Positions 1 to 5,931 of a stretch of DNA of 6,008 bases are shown here, piece by piece. Position 1 is the first letter of the stretch. Every line of letters begins with the position of its first letter. Made by a program: the position numbers and the translations under genes. The notes below the pieces were generated by a model. It had not been told where the DNA came from. It saw nothing but the letters and a program-made list of their open reading frames with translations, and ran no database searches. Source of the stretch: Bacillota bacterium (GTDB taxonomy: Bacteria; Bacillota; Clostridia; Peptostreptococcales; Anaerovoracaceae); the NCBI GenBank assembly GCA_017515765.1, contig JAFWFF010000163.1, positions 1 to 6,008 on the forward strand, written 5' to 3'.

Positions 1-87
1 AAGAACCTCAGGAACAACCTCGGCCCATACAGGGACTATATAGTTACTTTGCGCGGAGTAGGCTACAAGTTTGAATACGAAGATTAA
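1..87 (+). CDS. Response regulator, OmpR/PhoB family (C-terminal fragment)
   Basis: Only the last 28 codons lie in the window, ending at TAA 85-87. The peptide reads KNLRNNLGPYRDYIVTLRGV followed by GYKFEYED. This is the typical end of an OmpR/PhoB winged-helix DNA-binding domain: the tail of the recognition helix (LRxxLG), then the beta-hairpin wing with the hallmark T-x-RGVGYKF. The receiver domain and most of the DNA-binding domain lie upstream of the window. In this family the protein is a cytoplasmic transcription factor activated by phosphotransfer from a partner kinase. The partner is almost certainly the histidine kinase that follows, because its start codon lies inside the last 17 bases of this gene, which implies co-transcription and translational coupling. 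Family assignment is firm; subfamily and target genes cannot be read from this fragment. Confidence 0.93.
   Translation, partial: KNLRNNLGPYRDYIVTLRGVGYKFEYED
55..58 (+). promoter_or_regulatory. Weak ribosome binding site for the histidine kinase TTG start
   Basis: GGAG at 55-58 lies 12 bases before TTG 71. This is long spacing for a weak site, so translation of the kinase is probably coupled to that of the response regulator. The kinase frame has a TAG at 59-61, so TTG 71 is the only usable codon upstream of the first membrane helix. Confidence 0.35.
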
Positions 88-1537
88 GTTCAACCTAAGC
101 AGCATCAGATCGCGGCTCTGGGCGTATTTCATCCTGTTCGCCGTGATAATCGTGGTCCTGATCTGGGCCCTGCAGATACTGTTCCTCGACCAGTATTACG
201 AGGACATGAAGCTGAAGGAGGCGGATCAGCTGGCCAAGGTTTTGGTGCAGGAATACCAGCAGAGCGACAGCCTCCTGGCCTTCGCGGAAAGGCTGAACGA
301 CGTGAGTTCCGGGAGCGACTCGTATATCAGGGTCGAAACGGGCGACGGGCGCGTTTTGCTCACGCCTGAGTACAACGGCTACTCCCAGATGTCCCTGTAC
401 AACACCCAGACGGCCTATCTCAGGTTCAAGCTCCAGACCAGCGAGGCCTCCAGCTATTCCGAGATCACCCCGAGCTCGAACAACACCAGGATCCTATCCT
501 ATGCCTGTTACCTCTATCAGTCGACAGACAGCGACATCCCCGAGATAAACAACGCCAAGAGCTCGATCCTCTACATGTACACCCCGCTCTACCCGGTGCG
601 CTCCACGGTCGAGATCCTGAGGAAGCAGCTTGTGTACATCACGGTCATCGCGCTCCTTCTGGCTTTCTCGATGGCCTTCTACATGTCCACCAGGATAAGC
701 AAGCCGATCAAAGATATCACCCAGTCCGCCGCCGAGATGGGACGCGGAAACTACGGCGTACAGTTCAAGGGAGGCAAATACTCCGAGATCAGGGAGCTGG
801 CGGAGACTTTGACAGACGCCTCCAGAGAGCTGGAGAAGTCCGACATGTACCAGAAGGACCTCATGGCCAACGTCAGCCATGACCTTAAGACCCCGCTGAC
901 AATGATCAGATCCTACGCCGAGATGATCAGAGACCTCTCCGGCGACATACCCGAGAAGCGCGAGCAGCACCTCTCCGTCATCATCGACGAAGCCGACAGG
1001 CTGAACCGCCTGGTAGACGACATGCTCACCATCTCCCGCATGCAGCAGAAGAACATCGTCCTGGAGCGCGCAGACTTCGACATAGTCGAGACCGCCAGAT
1101 CGCTGCTGGACTCCTACGACATCCTCGCCGAGCAGGAAGGCTACGAGTTCATATTCGACGGCGAGGACGAGCCGGTATTCGTAAACGGCGACAAGGCCAA
1201 GATAAAACAGGTCTTCTCGAACCTGATAAACAACGCGGTCAAATACTGCGGCGAAGATAAGGTCATTATCGTCAGCGTCAAGCGTGACGGCAAAAAAGTC
1301 CGCTGCGAGGTCACCGACCACGGCGAGGGCATCGCCCCCGACGAGATCAACCACGTCTGGGAGAGATACTATAAATCCAGCACCCACCACGTGCGGCCGA
1401 CCTCCGGAAGCGGCCTGGGCCTCTCGATAGTCCGCGAGATACTGACACTGCACAAGGCCGAATACGGAGTCGACAGCGAGCTCGGCGAAGGCAGCACCTT
1501 CTGGTTCGAACTCGAGCAGGTGAAGAAGAACAGATAG
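71..1537 (+). CDS. Membrane sensor histidine kinase (HAMP-HisKA-HATPase)
   Basis: This 488-residue kinase senses an unknown signal and phosphorylates the response regulator encoded just upstream. Visible architecture: a basic N-terminus (K4, K6, R13, R15), membrane helix 1 at about residues 16-39, an extracytoplasmic sensor region at about 40-185 with no family I recognise, membrane helix 2 at about 186-206, HAMP at about 207-260, and a HisKA dimerisation domain with H-box NVSHDLKTPL and phospho-acceptor H270. The ATPase domain has an N-box (NLINNAVKY, N384 and N387/N388), a G1 box (DHGEGI, D416) and a G2 box (SGSGLGLSI, about 445-453). All catalytic boxes look intact. The start is TTG at 71, overlapping the regulator gene by 17 bases; a stop at 59-61 excludes any earlier start, and later candidates would cut into helix 1. 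The stimulus and target genes cannot be inferred, and the convergent rubrerythrin gene gives no evidence of a link. Confidence 0.95.
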   Translation: MNTKIKFNLSSIRSRLWAYFILFAVIIVVLIWALQILFLDQYYEDMKLKEADQLAKVLVQEYQQSDSLLAFAERLNDVSSGSDSYIRVETGDGRVLLTPEYNGYSQMSLYNTQTAYLRFKLQTSEASSYSEITPSSNNTRILSYACYLYQSTDSDIPEINNAKSSILYMYTPLYPVRSTVEILRKQLVYITVIALLLAFSMAFYMSTRISKPIKDITQSAAEMGRGNYGVQFKGGKYSEIRELAETLTDASRELEKSDMYQKDLMANVSHDLKTPLTMIRSYAEMIRDLSGDIPEKREQHLSVIIDEADRLNRLVDDMLTISRMQQKNIVLERADFDIVETARSLLDSYDILAEQEGYEFIFDGEDEPVFVNGDKAKIKQVFSNLINNAVKYCGEDKVIIVSVKRDGKKVRCEVTDHGEGIAPDEINHVWERYYKSSTHHVRPTSGSGLGLSIVREILTLHKAEYGVDSELGEGSTFWFELEQVKKNR

Positions 1538-1559
1538 CAGCGCACTAAGGCAAGCGATC

Positions 1560-1589
1560 AAAGAGGAGGGCACCGGCCCTCCTCTTTTT
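1560..1589 (+). terminator. Rho-independent terminator after the two-component operon
   Basis: A perfect 12-bp stem (1560-1571 pairing with 1576-1587) closes a 4-base ACCG loop and ends in a run of five T (1585-1589), starting 23 bases after the kinase stop. It closes the plus-strand operon before the convergent rubrerythrin gene. Read on the minus strand, the same stem is followed by only three T, all within the stem, so it would be a weaker terminator for rubrerythrin. Confidence 0.92.
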
Positions 1590-1617
1590 CATATCATATT
1601 ATTACTTTTCGGCATTC

Positions 1618-1631
1618 GGGCCATGCGGCCC
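1618..1631. other. Short GC hairpin next to the rubrerythrin stop codon
   Basis: GGGCC 1618-1622 pairs with GGCCC 1627-1631 around the loop ATGC. It starts 6 bases past the rubrerythrin stop on the minus strand, but no T-run follows in that direction. It may help protect or end the rubrerythrin transcript, possibly together with the longer stem at 1560-1587. It could also be chance. Confidence 0.3.
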
Positions 1632-1636
1632 TTTGA

Positions 1637-2194
1637 TCAATAGTTCTCAGCCTTGATCTGGAAATAGGACTGCGCGTGGTGGCAGACCGGGCACTCCTCC
1701 GGAGCCTTCTCCGCTACGAGCTGGTGGCCGCAGTTGCTGCACTGCCAGACTACCTTCTCTTCTCTCGCGAAGACCTTGCCTTCCTTAATGTTCTGCGCGA
1801 GCTTGCGGTAGCGCTCCTCGTGCTCCTTCTCGATCGCGCCTACGCCCTCGAACTGGTCTGCCAGCTCCAGGAAGCCCTCTTCCCTCGCGACTCTCGCGAA
1901 TTCGGCGTACATCTCGGTCCACTCGTAGTTCTCGCCGGCAGCAGCGTCGAGCAGGTTGTCGACGGTCGTTCCTATGCCGCAAGCCGCCTTGAACCAGAGC
2001 TCAGCATGCTCCTTCTCGTTTCCGGCAGTCTCCTCAAATATCTTGCTTATCTGTACATATCCGTCCTTTTTTGCCCTGGAAGCGTAGAAGGTGTATTTGT
2101 TCCTGGCCTGCGACTCGCCTGCGAAAGCGGTCATGAGGTTCTCAAGAGTCCTGGTTCCTTTAAGCGTTTCCGGCGTTGCTTTTTTGCTTTCCAT
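1637..2194 (-). CDS. rbr: Rubrerythrin (peroxide reductase)
   Basis: This cytoplasmic di-iron protein of 185 residues reduces hydrogen peroxide to water, taking electrons through its own rubredoxin domain. The N-terminal ferritin-like four-helix domain (about residues 15-140) carries the expected iron ligands: E27 in GESQARNKY, an ExxH pair at E60/H63 (GNEKEH), acidic residues E91 and E94 (YEWTEMY), and a second ExxH pair at E122/H125 (IEKEHEERY). The C-terminal rubredoxin-type domain (about 147-185) has C152-x-x-C155 and C168-x-x-C171 for one iron. Length and domain order match classical rubrerythrin. The start at ATG 2192-2194 follows GGAGGAG with 5-base spacing. The gene is convergent with the kinase and divergent from the superoxide reductase, which produces the peroxide consumed here. 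No motif is missing. Identification is near certain. Confidence 0.97.
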   Translation of the reverse strand: MESKKATPETLKGTRTLENLMTAFAGESQARNKYTFYASRAKKDGYVQISKIFEETAGNEKEHAELWFKAACGIGTTVDNLLDAAAGENYEWTEMYAEFARVAREEGFLELADQFEGVGAIEKEHEERYRKLAQNIKEGKVFAREEKVVWQCSNCGHQLVAEKAPEECPVCHHAQSYFQIKAENY

Positions 2195-2199
2195 CTTGT

Positions 2200-2206
2200 C
2201 TCCTCC
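2200..2206 (-). promoter_or_regulatory. Strong ribosome binding site for rubrerythrin
   Basis: On the minus strand, GGAGGAG (2206 down to 2200) is followed by ACAAG and then ATG. This near-perfect Shine-Dalgarno sequence fixes the start and suggests high expression. Confidence 0.88.
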
Positions 2207-2219
2207 GCGGTGATCATCG

Positions 2220-2229
2220 TAATATATTA
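2220..2229. promoter_or_regulatory. AT-rich palindrome in the rubrerythrin leader, possible operator
   Basis: TAATATATTA is a perfect 10-bp inverted repeat lying between the proposed rubrerythrin -10 box and its ribosome site, where a repressor could block transcription. PerR and Fur boxes are AT-rich palindromes of related appearance. The half at 2226-2232 (ATTATCC) resembles a Fur/PerR half-site, but the other half fits neither consensus, so the regulator is unknown. A chance palindrome in AT-rich DNA is quite possible. Confidence 0.22.
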
Positions 2230-2240
2230 TCCTGCTGTTT

Positions 2241-2269
2241 ATTGTACACCAGTCTCGTGAGAATGTCGC
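2241..2269 (-). promoter_or_regulatory. Candidate promoter for rubrerythrin
   Basis: On the minus strand, GCGACA (2269-2264; four of six match TTGACA) and TACAAT (2246-2241; five of six match TATAAT) are separated by 17 bases. Transcription would begin near 2234, leaving a leader of about 40 bases. It is back to back with the superoxide reductase promoter; the two -35 boxes are 19 bases apart. Confidence 0.45.
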
Positions 2270-2288
2270 CTGTTTTGTTTCTGTTCCG

Positions 2289-2318
2289 CTGTCACGGCTC
2301 GTCTTTTTATGCTATAAT
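2289..2318 (+). promoter_or_regulatory. Promoter with extended -10 for the superoxide reductase
   Basis: A perfect TATAAT (2313-2318) is preceded by TGC (2310-2312), an extended -10 element. A moderate -35, CTGTCA (2289-2294; four of six), lies 18 bases upstream. Transcription should start near 2325, leaving a leader of about 55 bases that contains a small inverted repeat (ATATC 2334-2338 with GATAT 2343-2347). This is the clearest promoter in the window. Confidence 0.72.
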
Positions 2319-2367
2319 TAATCGGTTTTAAAAATATCAAACGATATCTTCATCTATATCACTGTAC

Positions 2368-2372
2368 GGAGG
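2368..2372 (+). promoter_or_regulatory. Ribosome binding site for the superoxide reductase
   Basis: GGAGG lies 7 bases before ATG 2380. It favours this start over the in-frame ATG at 2392, which would have 19-base spacing. Confidence 0.85.
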
Positions 2373-2379
2373 TAGAAAA

Positions 2380-2754
2380 ATGGTCGAACTCATGAAATGC
2401 CAGAAATGCGGATGCATCGTCGAGGTGATCAAAGACGGAGAAGAAGGCGCCTGCAAGAAGGAAGGCTGGATCCATCTCACGCCGAACACCGAGGACGCCG
2501 CTCTTGAGAAACACGTCCCCGACGTCACGGTCGAAGGAAACACCGTGACCGTCAAGGTCGGAAGCGTCACTCACCCGATGCTCCCCGCCCACCACATCAC
2601 GAACATCTGGCTCGAGACAGAAGCAGGCGTCCAGAGAGCGGATCTGGATCCCGAAGGCGCTCCCGAGGCTGTATTCACTCTCAGTGACGGCGACAAGCCC
2701 GTTGCGGCATACGAATACTGCAACCTGCACGGATTCTGGATGAAAGCCCTGTGA
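2380..2754 (+). CDS. dfx: Desulfoferrodoxin-family superoxide reductase with a degenerate N-terminal iron site
   Basis: Superoxide reductase converts superoxide to hydrogen peroxide in the cytoplasm without releasing oxygen, using electrons from rubredoxin-type donors. The 124-residue protein has the full catalytic centre of the family: H45 (in EKHVP, with E43), H65 (HPM), H71 (first His of AHHI), and C114 and H117 in CNLHGFW, which give the four-His one-Cys iron site. The N-terminal desulforedoxin-like domain (about residues 1-35) keeps C7-x-x-C10 but not the usual adjacent Cys-Cys pair: the matching place reads ACKKE, with C25 and K26. An extra C12 replaces the usual Asn of the CGN motif. 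The electron-transfer iron site is therefore probably altered or lost, while catalysis should remain. ATG 2380 was chosen for its GGAGG site. It is divergent from rubrerythrin, the next enzyme in the detoxification chain. Family identity is very secure. Confidence 0.95.
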   Translation: MVELMKCQKCGCIVEVIKDGEEGACKKEGWIHLTPNTEDAALEKHVPDVTVEGNTVTVKVGSVTHPMLPAHHITNIWLETEAGVQRADLDPEGAPEAVFTLSDGDKPVAAYEYCNLHGFWMKAL

Positions 2755-2792
2755 TCCGCGCGTTCCCGCCTGCAAGAAGTACCATTCGAACA

Positions 2793-2799
2793 AAAGGAG
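2793..2799 (+). promoter_or_regulatory. Ribosome binding site that sets the GTG start of the surface protein
   Basis: AAAGGAG lies 7 bases before GTG 2807, which begins a typical signal peptide (MIRKTAALLM). The 52-bp gap after the superoxide reductase shows no terminator hairpin and no evident promoter. Confidence 0.85.
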
Positions 2800-2806
2800 T
2801 ATCAAA

Positions 2807-5800
2807 GTGATCAGAAAAACAGCGGCCCTTTTGATGGCCTGCATCCTCATCACCCTCAGCGCGTTCGGCACAGCCTTTGCCGGCACCGACCCGATCGACG
2901 CTGAGAGCACCGGCACCGAGACTGCCGAAGACGAAATCACTGAAGACGCTGTAACGGAAGACGATACCTCAGCGGACGAGACAGTCACCGACGAAGCTGT
3001 CACCGAAGACGCTGCCGGCGGAGAAGAAGAGCCCGCCGACGAGGCAGTCGAAGAAGACGGTGAGGCTGAAGAAGCCGCAGAAGAAACTGCCGAAGAGACT
3101 GCGGAAGAAACAGCTGAAGAAACTGCGGAAGAGCCCTCTGACGCAGTGCCCGCGGAAGAAGCCCTTCCCGAGGAGACCGAGCCCGCAACCGCTTCCGGCA
3201 CATCCCCGATGACCGTGAGCGCCACTGCCAACGGCCTCAGCATCCACATCGACCCGGTAGGATCCTCCGGCACCGCGCAGCTCTATATGTACGAAGCCTG
3301 CCAGTACCATCCGAGCGATCCCATGAAGGGCCTCAGCACCAACACATCTTCCCAGGGTTATCTCGTAGGCACCTATACCTGCGGCAACTCTTCCAATTTC
3401 AGCATCGGTCCCACCACCAACGGCACCGACAACTTCTTCAAGAAGTTCTACCTCGTACAGGGAAGCACCATACTCGCGGGACCGGTCTACGCGAACAAGA
3501 TCGAGTCCAAGCGCAGCGTCGCAGAGTTCCCCCGCAGGTCGATCAAAGGCATCATCAACGAGAGCCGTGACGGCCTCGCCAAGGCAAAGGATCTCGGAGT
3601 CAGCTCCATCGCCATGAACGTTGACATCAACTCTCTGATCCTCAGAAACGAAGACGAGAACGGAAACCGCATTAGCTACAGCGGGCGCAGCGACGTTATC
3701 CCCTTCGTCAGCAACGGAGAGACGTTCTACTTCAACTCCGCCAAGGTCAGCAGCATGGACTCCACGGTATCCGGCTACTCCCAGAACAATATCAACGTGA
3801 CCATGCTCGTGATCTCCTTCGCCAGCACAGTCAACTGGGACACCTATCCCTCCTCCCTGGCATATACCAAGGTGAACAAAGAGACCCTGGGCTTCAATAC
3901 CAGCAACACGCGCGGCATGAAGTACTTCACCGCGGTCATGGAATTCCTCGGAGACAGGTACTCCAGAAGCAAAGATACCGGCATCGTAAACAAGTTCGTC
4001 ATCGGAAACGAGATCGACTTTGCTTACGACTGGTGCCTGATCACCGACAAATATGATTCCAACGGCAAATTTGTCCGTACCAGTCTGGACGTATTCATGG
4101 AGGAATACGCGAGAGGCCTGAGGCTTGCCAATAACGCAGTCAAGAAATACAACGACCAGGCGAGAGTCTACATCTCCGTGACCCACAACTGGGCAGCGGC
4201 GAAATGGGAGAGCTGCCAGAACCCGATCGGACCCGAGAACAGGTTTTACAATTCCTACGCTCCGAAGGCCATGCTTGACTGGCTCAGCACCAACGAGAAG
4301 GCCAGAGGCGACTATAACTGGGGTGCCTGCATGCACCCCTATCCGATCGAGTCCACGTCGCCGAACCCCTTCTACGACGACCTGCACCCGGGCAAACTGA
4401 ATGACAGATACGGCTATTTCAAGCCGGCAACGGGCAACTGGAAGACCTCGCCCTTTGTAACTTCCATAAACCTCGAGATCTACCAGCAGTATTTCGAGCA
4501 GGCTGCGAACAAATTCAACGGCAGCACGATGCGCGACGTCATCCTTCCCGAGGCCAACATCTGCAGCGCCTGGCAGGAGGAAGTCTCCTCCTCCGAGTAC
4601 ACCAGATCGCTCTACCAGCAGGCCGCTTCCTGCGCAGCTTTCTACTACCGCGCGGCCAACCTGTCCTGCATAAGCGAGATGGACTGGTACCGTCCGACTG
4701 ATTATTACGGGCTGAGATCCGGCTTCATCGACATGAACGGCAACAGAAAGCCGTCCTACGATGTATGGAAGTTCATCGACACCGACGCGACCTACCTTTT
4801 TGCCAACAAATACCTGAGCTACATCTCCAATGTGTCGAGCTACCGCGACCTCATGAACTGGACCAATTCCGGATACGACTGGGGCAGCAAGTGGAAGGAT
4901 TCCAACATCATCAAAGTCAACGTGACCAGCTCGCTCAACAGGCTTGCGGGTTCCAACCGTTACGCCACATCCTTCATGATCGCGGACCAGATGCTGAAGT
5001 CGAGCGGCAAGAGTTCCTTTGATACGATAGTTATCGCCAGCGGCAAGAACTACCCCGACGCTCTCTCCGGAACATATCTGGCAGACGTCAGGAAGGCCCC
5101 GATCATCCTAACCGGGAACACCGACGCGAACATCGCAGAGATAGCCGCTTACGTGAAGAAGAACCTCACTTCCGGCGGAAAGGTCTACCTCCTCGGCGGA
5201 GAAGGCGCAGTCTCCAAGGCTATGGAGAACGCGCTCTCCGGACTGAACGTCGAGAGACTCGGCGGCAGCAACAGATACCAGACCAACATCAGCATTCTGA
5301 ACGCCGCCTCCGTTCCCCAGGGAAGCGAGATCCTGGTATGCACAGGCAAAGGCTTCGCGGACAGCCTCTCGGTCTCACCGACCGGTAAGCCGATCCTCCT
5401 CGTGGGCAACACCCTGACAGCCGATCAGAAGGCCTATCTGGCCAAGCTCTCCGGCTGCAAGTTCACCATGATCGGCGGAGCCGGAGCCGTCAGCGACGCT
5501 ATCGGGAACGAGCTCAAAGCCTACGGTTCTGTCCGCAGAGTCGCCGGTTCCAACCGCTACGCCACATCCGTCGCCGTAGCGAAGGAATACTTCAGGAACC
5601 CGACCACCATGGTATTCGCCTACGCCCTCAACTTCCCGGACGGCCTCTGCGCCGGTTCCTTCGCGAACCTGCTCGGCACCCCGGTCATCCTCGTAGCCAA
5701 CGGCAAAGCGGATAACGTAAGAGACTACTTCAACGACCTCACGGTCAGAAAATGCTACATCATCGGCGGCCAGACGCTTATCGGTGACGACACGGCACTC

Positions 5801-5815
5801 TCGCTGATCTACTGA
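2807..5815 (+). CDS. Secreted surface protein: DUF5722-like putative glycoside hydrolase with three CWB2 anchors
   Basis: This is a 1002-residue exported protein starting at GTG. Residues 1-25 form a signal peptide (R3, K4, hydrophobic core, AFA before the cut). Residues 26-130 are an acidic, disordered-looking Glu/Ala/Thr-rich linker. Residues 135-230 look like a beta-sandwich module. Residues about 235-665 resemble DUF5722, a TIM-barrel family related to glycoside hydrolases: RRSIKGIIN, VIGNEID (E402, candidate acid/base in the Asn-Glu pair typical of clan GH-A), HPYP (H510) and ILPEANICS (E582, candidate nucleophile). Residues 712-997 hold three CWB2 repeats (Pfam PF04122), each beginning with R(L/V)xGSNRYxT; in Clostridioides difficile such repeats bind an anionic wall polymer. 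The protein is probably a cell-surface enzyme acting on a polysaccharide, but the substrate is unknown and activity is inferred only. It may be co-transcribed with the superoxide reductase. The DUF5722 name is from memory of family motifs; export and CWB2 are secure. Confidence 0.9.
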   Translation: MIRKTAALLMACILITLSAFGTAFAGTDPIDAESTGTETAEDEITEDAVTEDDTSADETVTDEAVTEDAAGGEEEPADEAVEEDGEAEEAAEETAEETAEETAEETAEEPSDAVPAEEALPEETEPATASGTSPMTVSATANGLSIHIDPVGSSGTAQLYMYEACQYHPSDPMKGLSTNTSSQGYLVGTYTCGNSSNFSIGPTTNGTDNFFKKFYLVQGSTILAGPVYANKIESKRSVAEFPRRSIKGIINESRDGLAKAKDLGVSSIAMNVDINSLILRNEDENGNRISYSGRSDVIPFVSNGETFYFNSAKVSSMDSTVSGYSQNNINVTMLVISFASTVNWDTYPSSLAYTKVNKETLGFNTSNTRGMKYFTAVMEFLGDRYSRSKDTGIVNKFVIGNEIDFAYDWCLITDKYDSNGKFVRTSLDVFMEEYARGLRLANNAVKKYNDQARVYISVTHNWAAAKWESCQNPIGPENRFYNSYAPKAMLDWLSTNEKARGDYNWGACMHPYPIESTSPNPFYDDLHPGKLNDRYGYFKPATGNWKTSPFVTSINLEIYQQYFEQAANKFNGSTMRDVILPEANICSAWQEEVSSSEYTRSLYQQAASCAAFYYRAANLSCISEMDWYRPTDYYGLRSGFIDMNGNRKPSYDVWKFIDTDATYLFANKYLSYISNVSSYRDLMNWTNSGYDWGSKWKDSNIIKVNVTSSLNRLAGSNRYATSFMIADQMLKSSGKSSFDTIVIASGKNYPDALSGTYLADVRKAPIILTGNTDANIAEIAAYVKKNLTSGGKVYLLGGEGAVSKAMENALSGLNVERLGGSNRYQTNISILNAASVPQGSEILVCTGKGFADSLSVSPTGKPILLVGNTLTADQKAYLAKLSGCKFTMIGGAGAVSDAIGNELKAYGSVRRVAGSNRYATSVAVAKEYFRNPTTMVFAYALNFPDGLCAGSFANLLGTPVILVANGKADNVRDYFNDLTVRKCYIIGGQTLIGDDTALSLIY
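3068..3133 (+). repeat. Coding tandem repeat (EETA units) in the acidic linker
   Basis: Residues 88-109 of the surface protein repeat the four-residue unit Glu-Glu-Thr-Ala, about five times. At DNA level the units are 12 bases long (GAAGAAACTGCC and variants) with mostly third-position differences, so protein sequence rather than DNA sequence has been kept. The wider linker (2885-3190) is also acidic, with repeated TEDAVTED- and DEAVTED-like pieces. Copy number of such repeats may vary between strains. Confidence 0.8.
4940..5797 (+). repeat. Three tandem CWB2 cell-wall-binding modules
   Basis: The units span about 4940-5215, 5255-5494 and 5537-5797 (residues 712-803, 817-896 and 911-997). 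Each starts with R(L/V)(A/G)GSNRY, passes through a hydrophobic PIILTG, PILLVGN or PVILVAN strand, and reaches (L/M/I)(L/I)GG. Three copies is the usual number for this anchor. Copies 1 and 3 share a 24-base segment with one mismatch (4949-4972 and 5546-5569), suggesting recent exchange or strong codon constraint. Confidence 0.93.
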
Positions 5816-5825
5816 TCCGCCCGGA

Positions 5826-5845
5826 CTGCCCTGTCTGGCGGGCAG
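5826..5845 (+). other. Small hairpin in the surface-protein 3' untranslated region
   Basis: CTGCCC 5826-5831 pairs with GGGCAG 5840-5845 around an 8-base loop, just after the stop codon. No T-run follows, so it is not a terminator by itself. An overlapping alternative pairing (5818-5822 with 5837-5841) is possible. Role unknown. Confidence 0.35.
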
Positions 5846-5860
5846 CCTCATATCACGAAC

Positions 5861-5900
5861 AAAGAGGAGACGTCTTCGGATACGGAGACGTCTCCTTTTT
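5861..5900 (+). terminator. Strong Rho-independent terminator after the surface protein
   Basis: A stem of 18 pairs (5861-5878 with 5883-5900, including two G-U wobbles) closes a GATA loop and ends in five T (5896-5900). Its core is the perfect 10-bp AGGAGACGTC/GACGTCTCCT. It lies 45 bases past the stop and closes the plus-strand unit that starts at the superoxide reductase or at the surface protein. Confidence 0.93.
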
Positions 5901-5931
5901 AATTGTGCGCGGCGGCGGCGCGTGTTTGCGT

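Noticed and set aside
494..1573. Long minus-strand open frame (359 codons) opposite the kinase
   Set aside because: It is antisense to a fully recognisable kinase, has Val/Asp/Leu-rich low-quality sequence with no domain, and is explained by the G/C-rich third positions of the real gene.
2218..2232. PerR or Fur box upstream of rubrerythrin
   Set aside because: Only the half at 2226-2232 resembles the consensus; the other half fails, so no named regulator is assigned and only the palindrome is recorded.
1676..2260. Plus-strand open frame across rubrerythrin
   Set aside because: Antisense shadow of a certain rubrerythrin gene; no ribosome site and no recognisable domain.
2392..2394. Alternative ATG start of the superoxide reductase (residue 5)
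   Set aside because: It lies 19 bases after GGAGG, whereas ATG 2380 has ideal 7-base spacing.
2359..3273. Minus-strand frame rich in Ser-Ala-Val repeats
   Set aside because: The repeats are the antisense reading of the acidic linker, and the frame spans the superoxide reductase gene in reverse.
2969..4387. Long minus-strand open frame (472 codons) opposite the surface protein
   Set aside because: It mirrors the coding strand of a protein with a signal peptide and known domains; its C-terminal Phe/Cys/Ser-rich end is simply the reverse of the EETA repeat.
4765..5022. Plus-strand 85-codon frame inside the surface protein
   Set aside because: Out-of-frame shadow (His/Gln/Arg-rich) within a continuous, well-supported gene.
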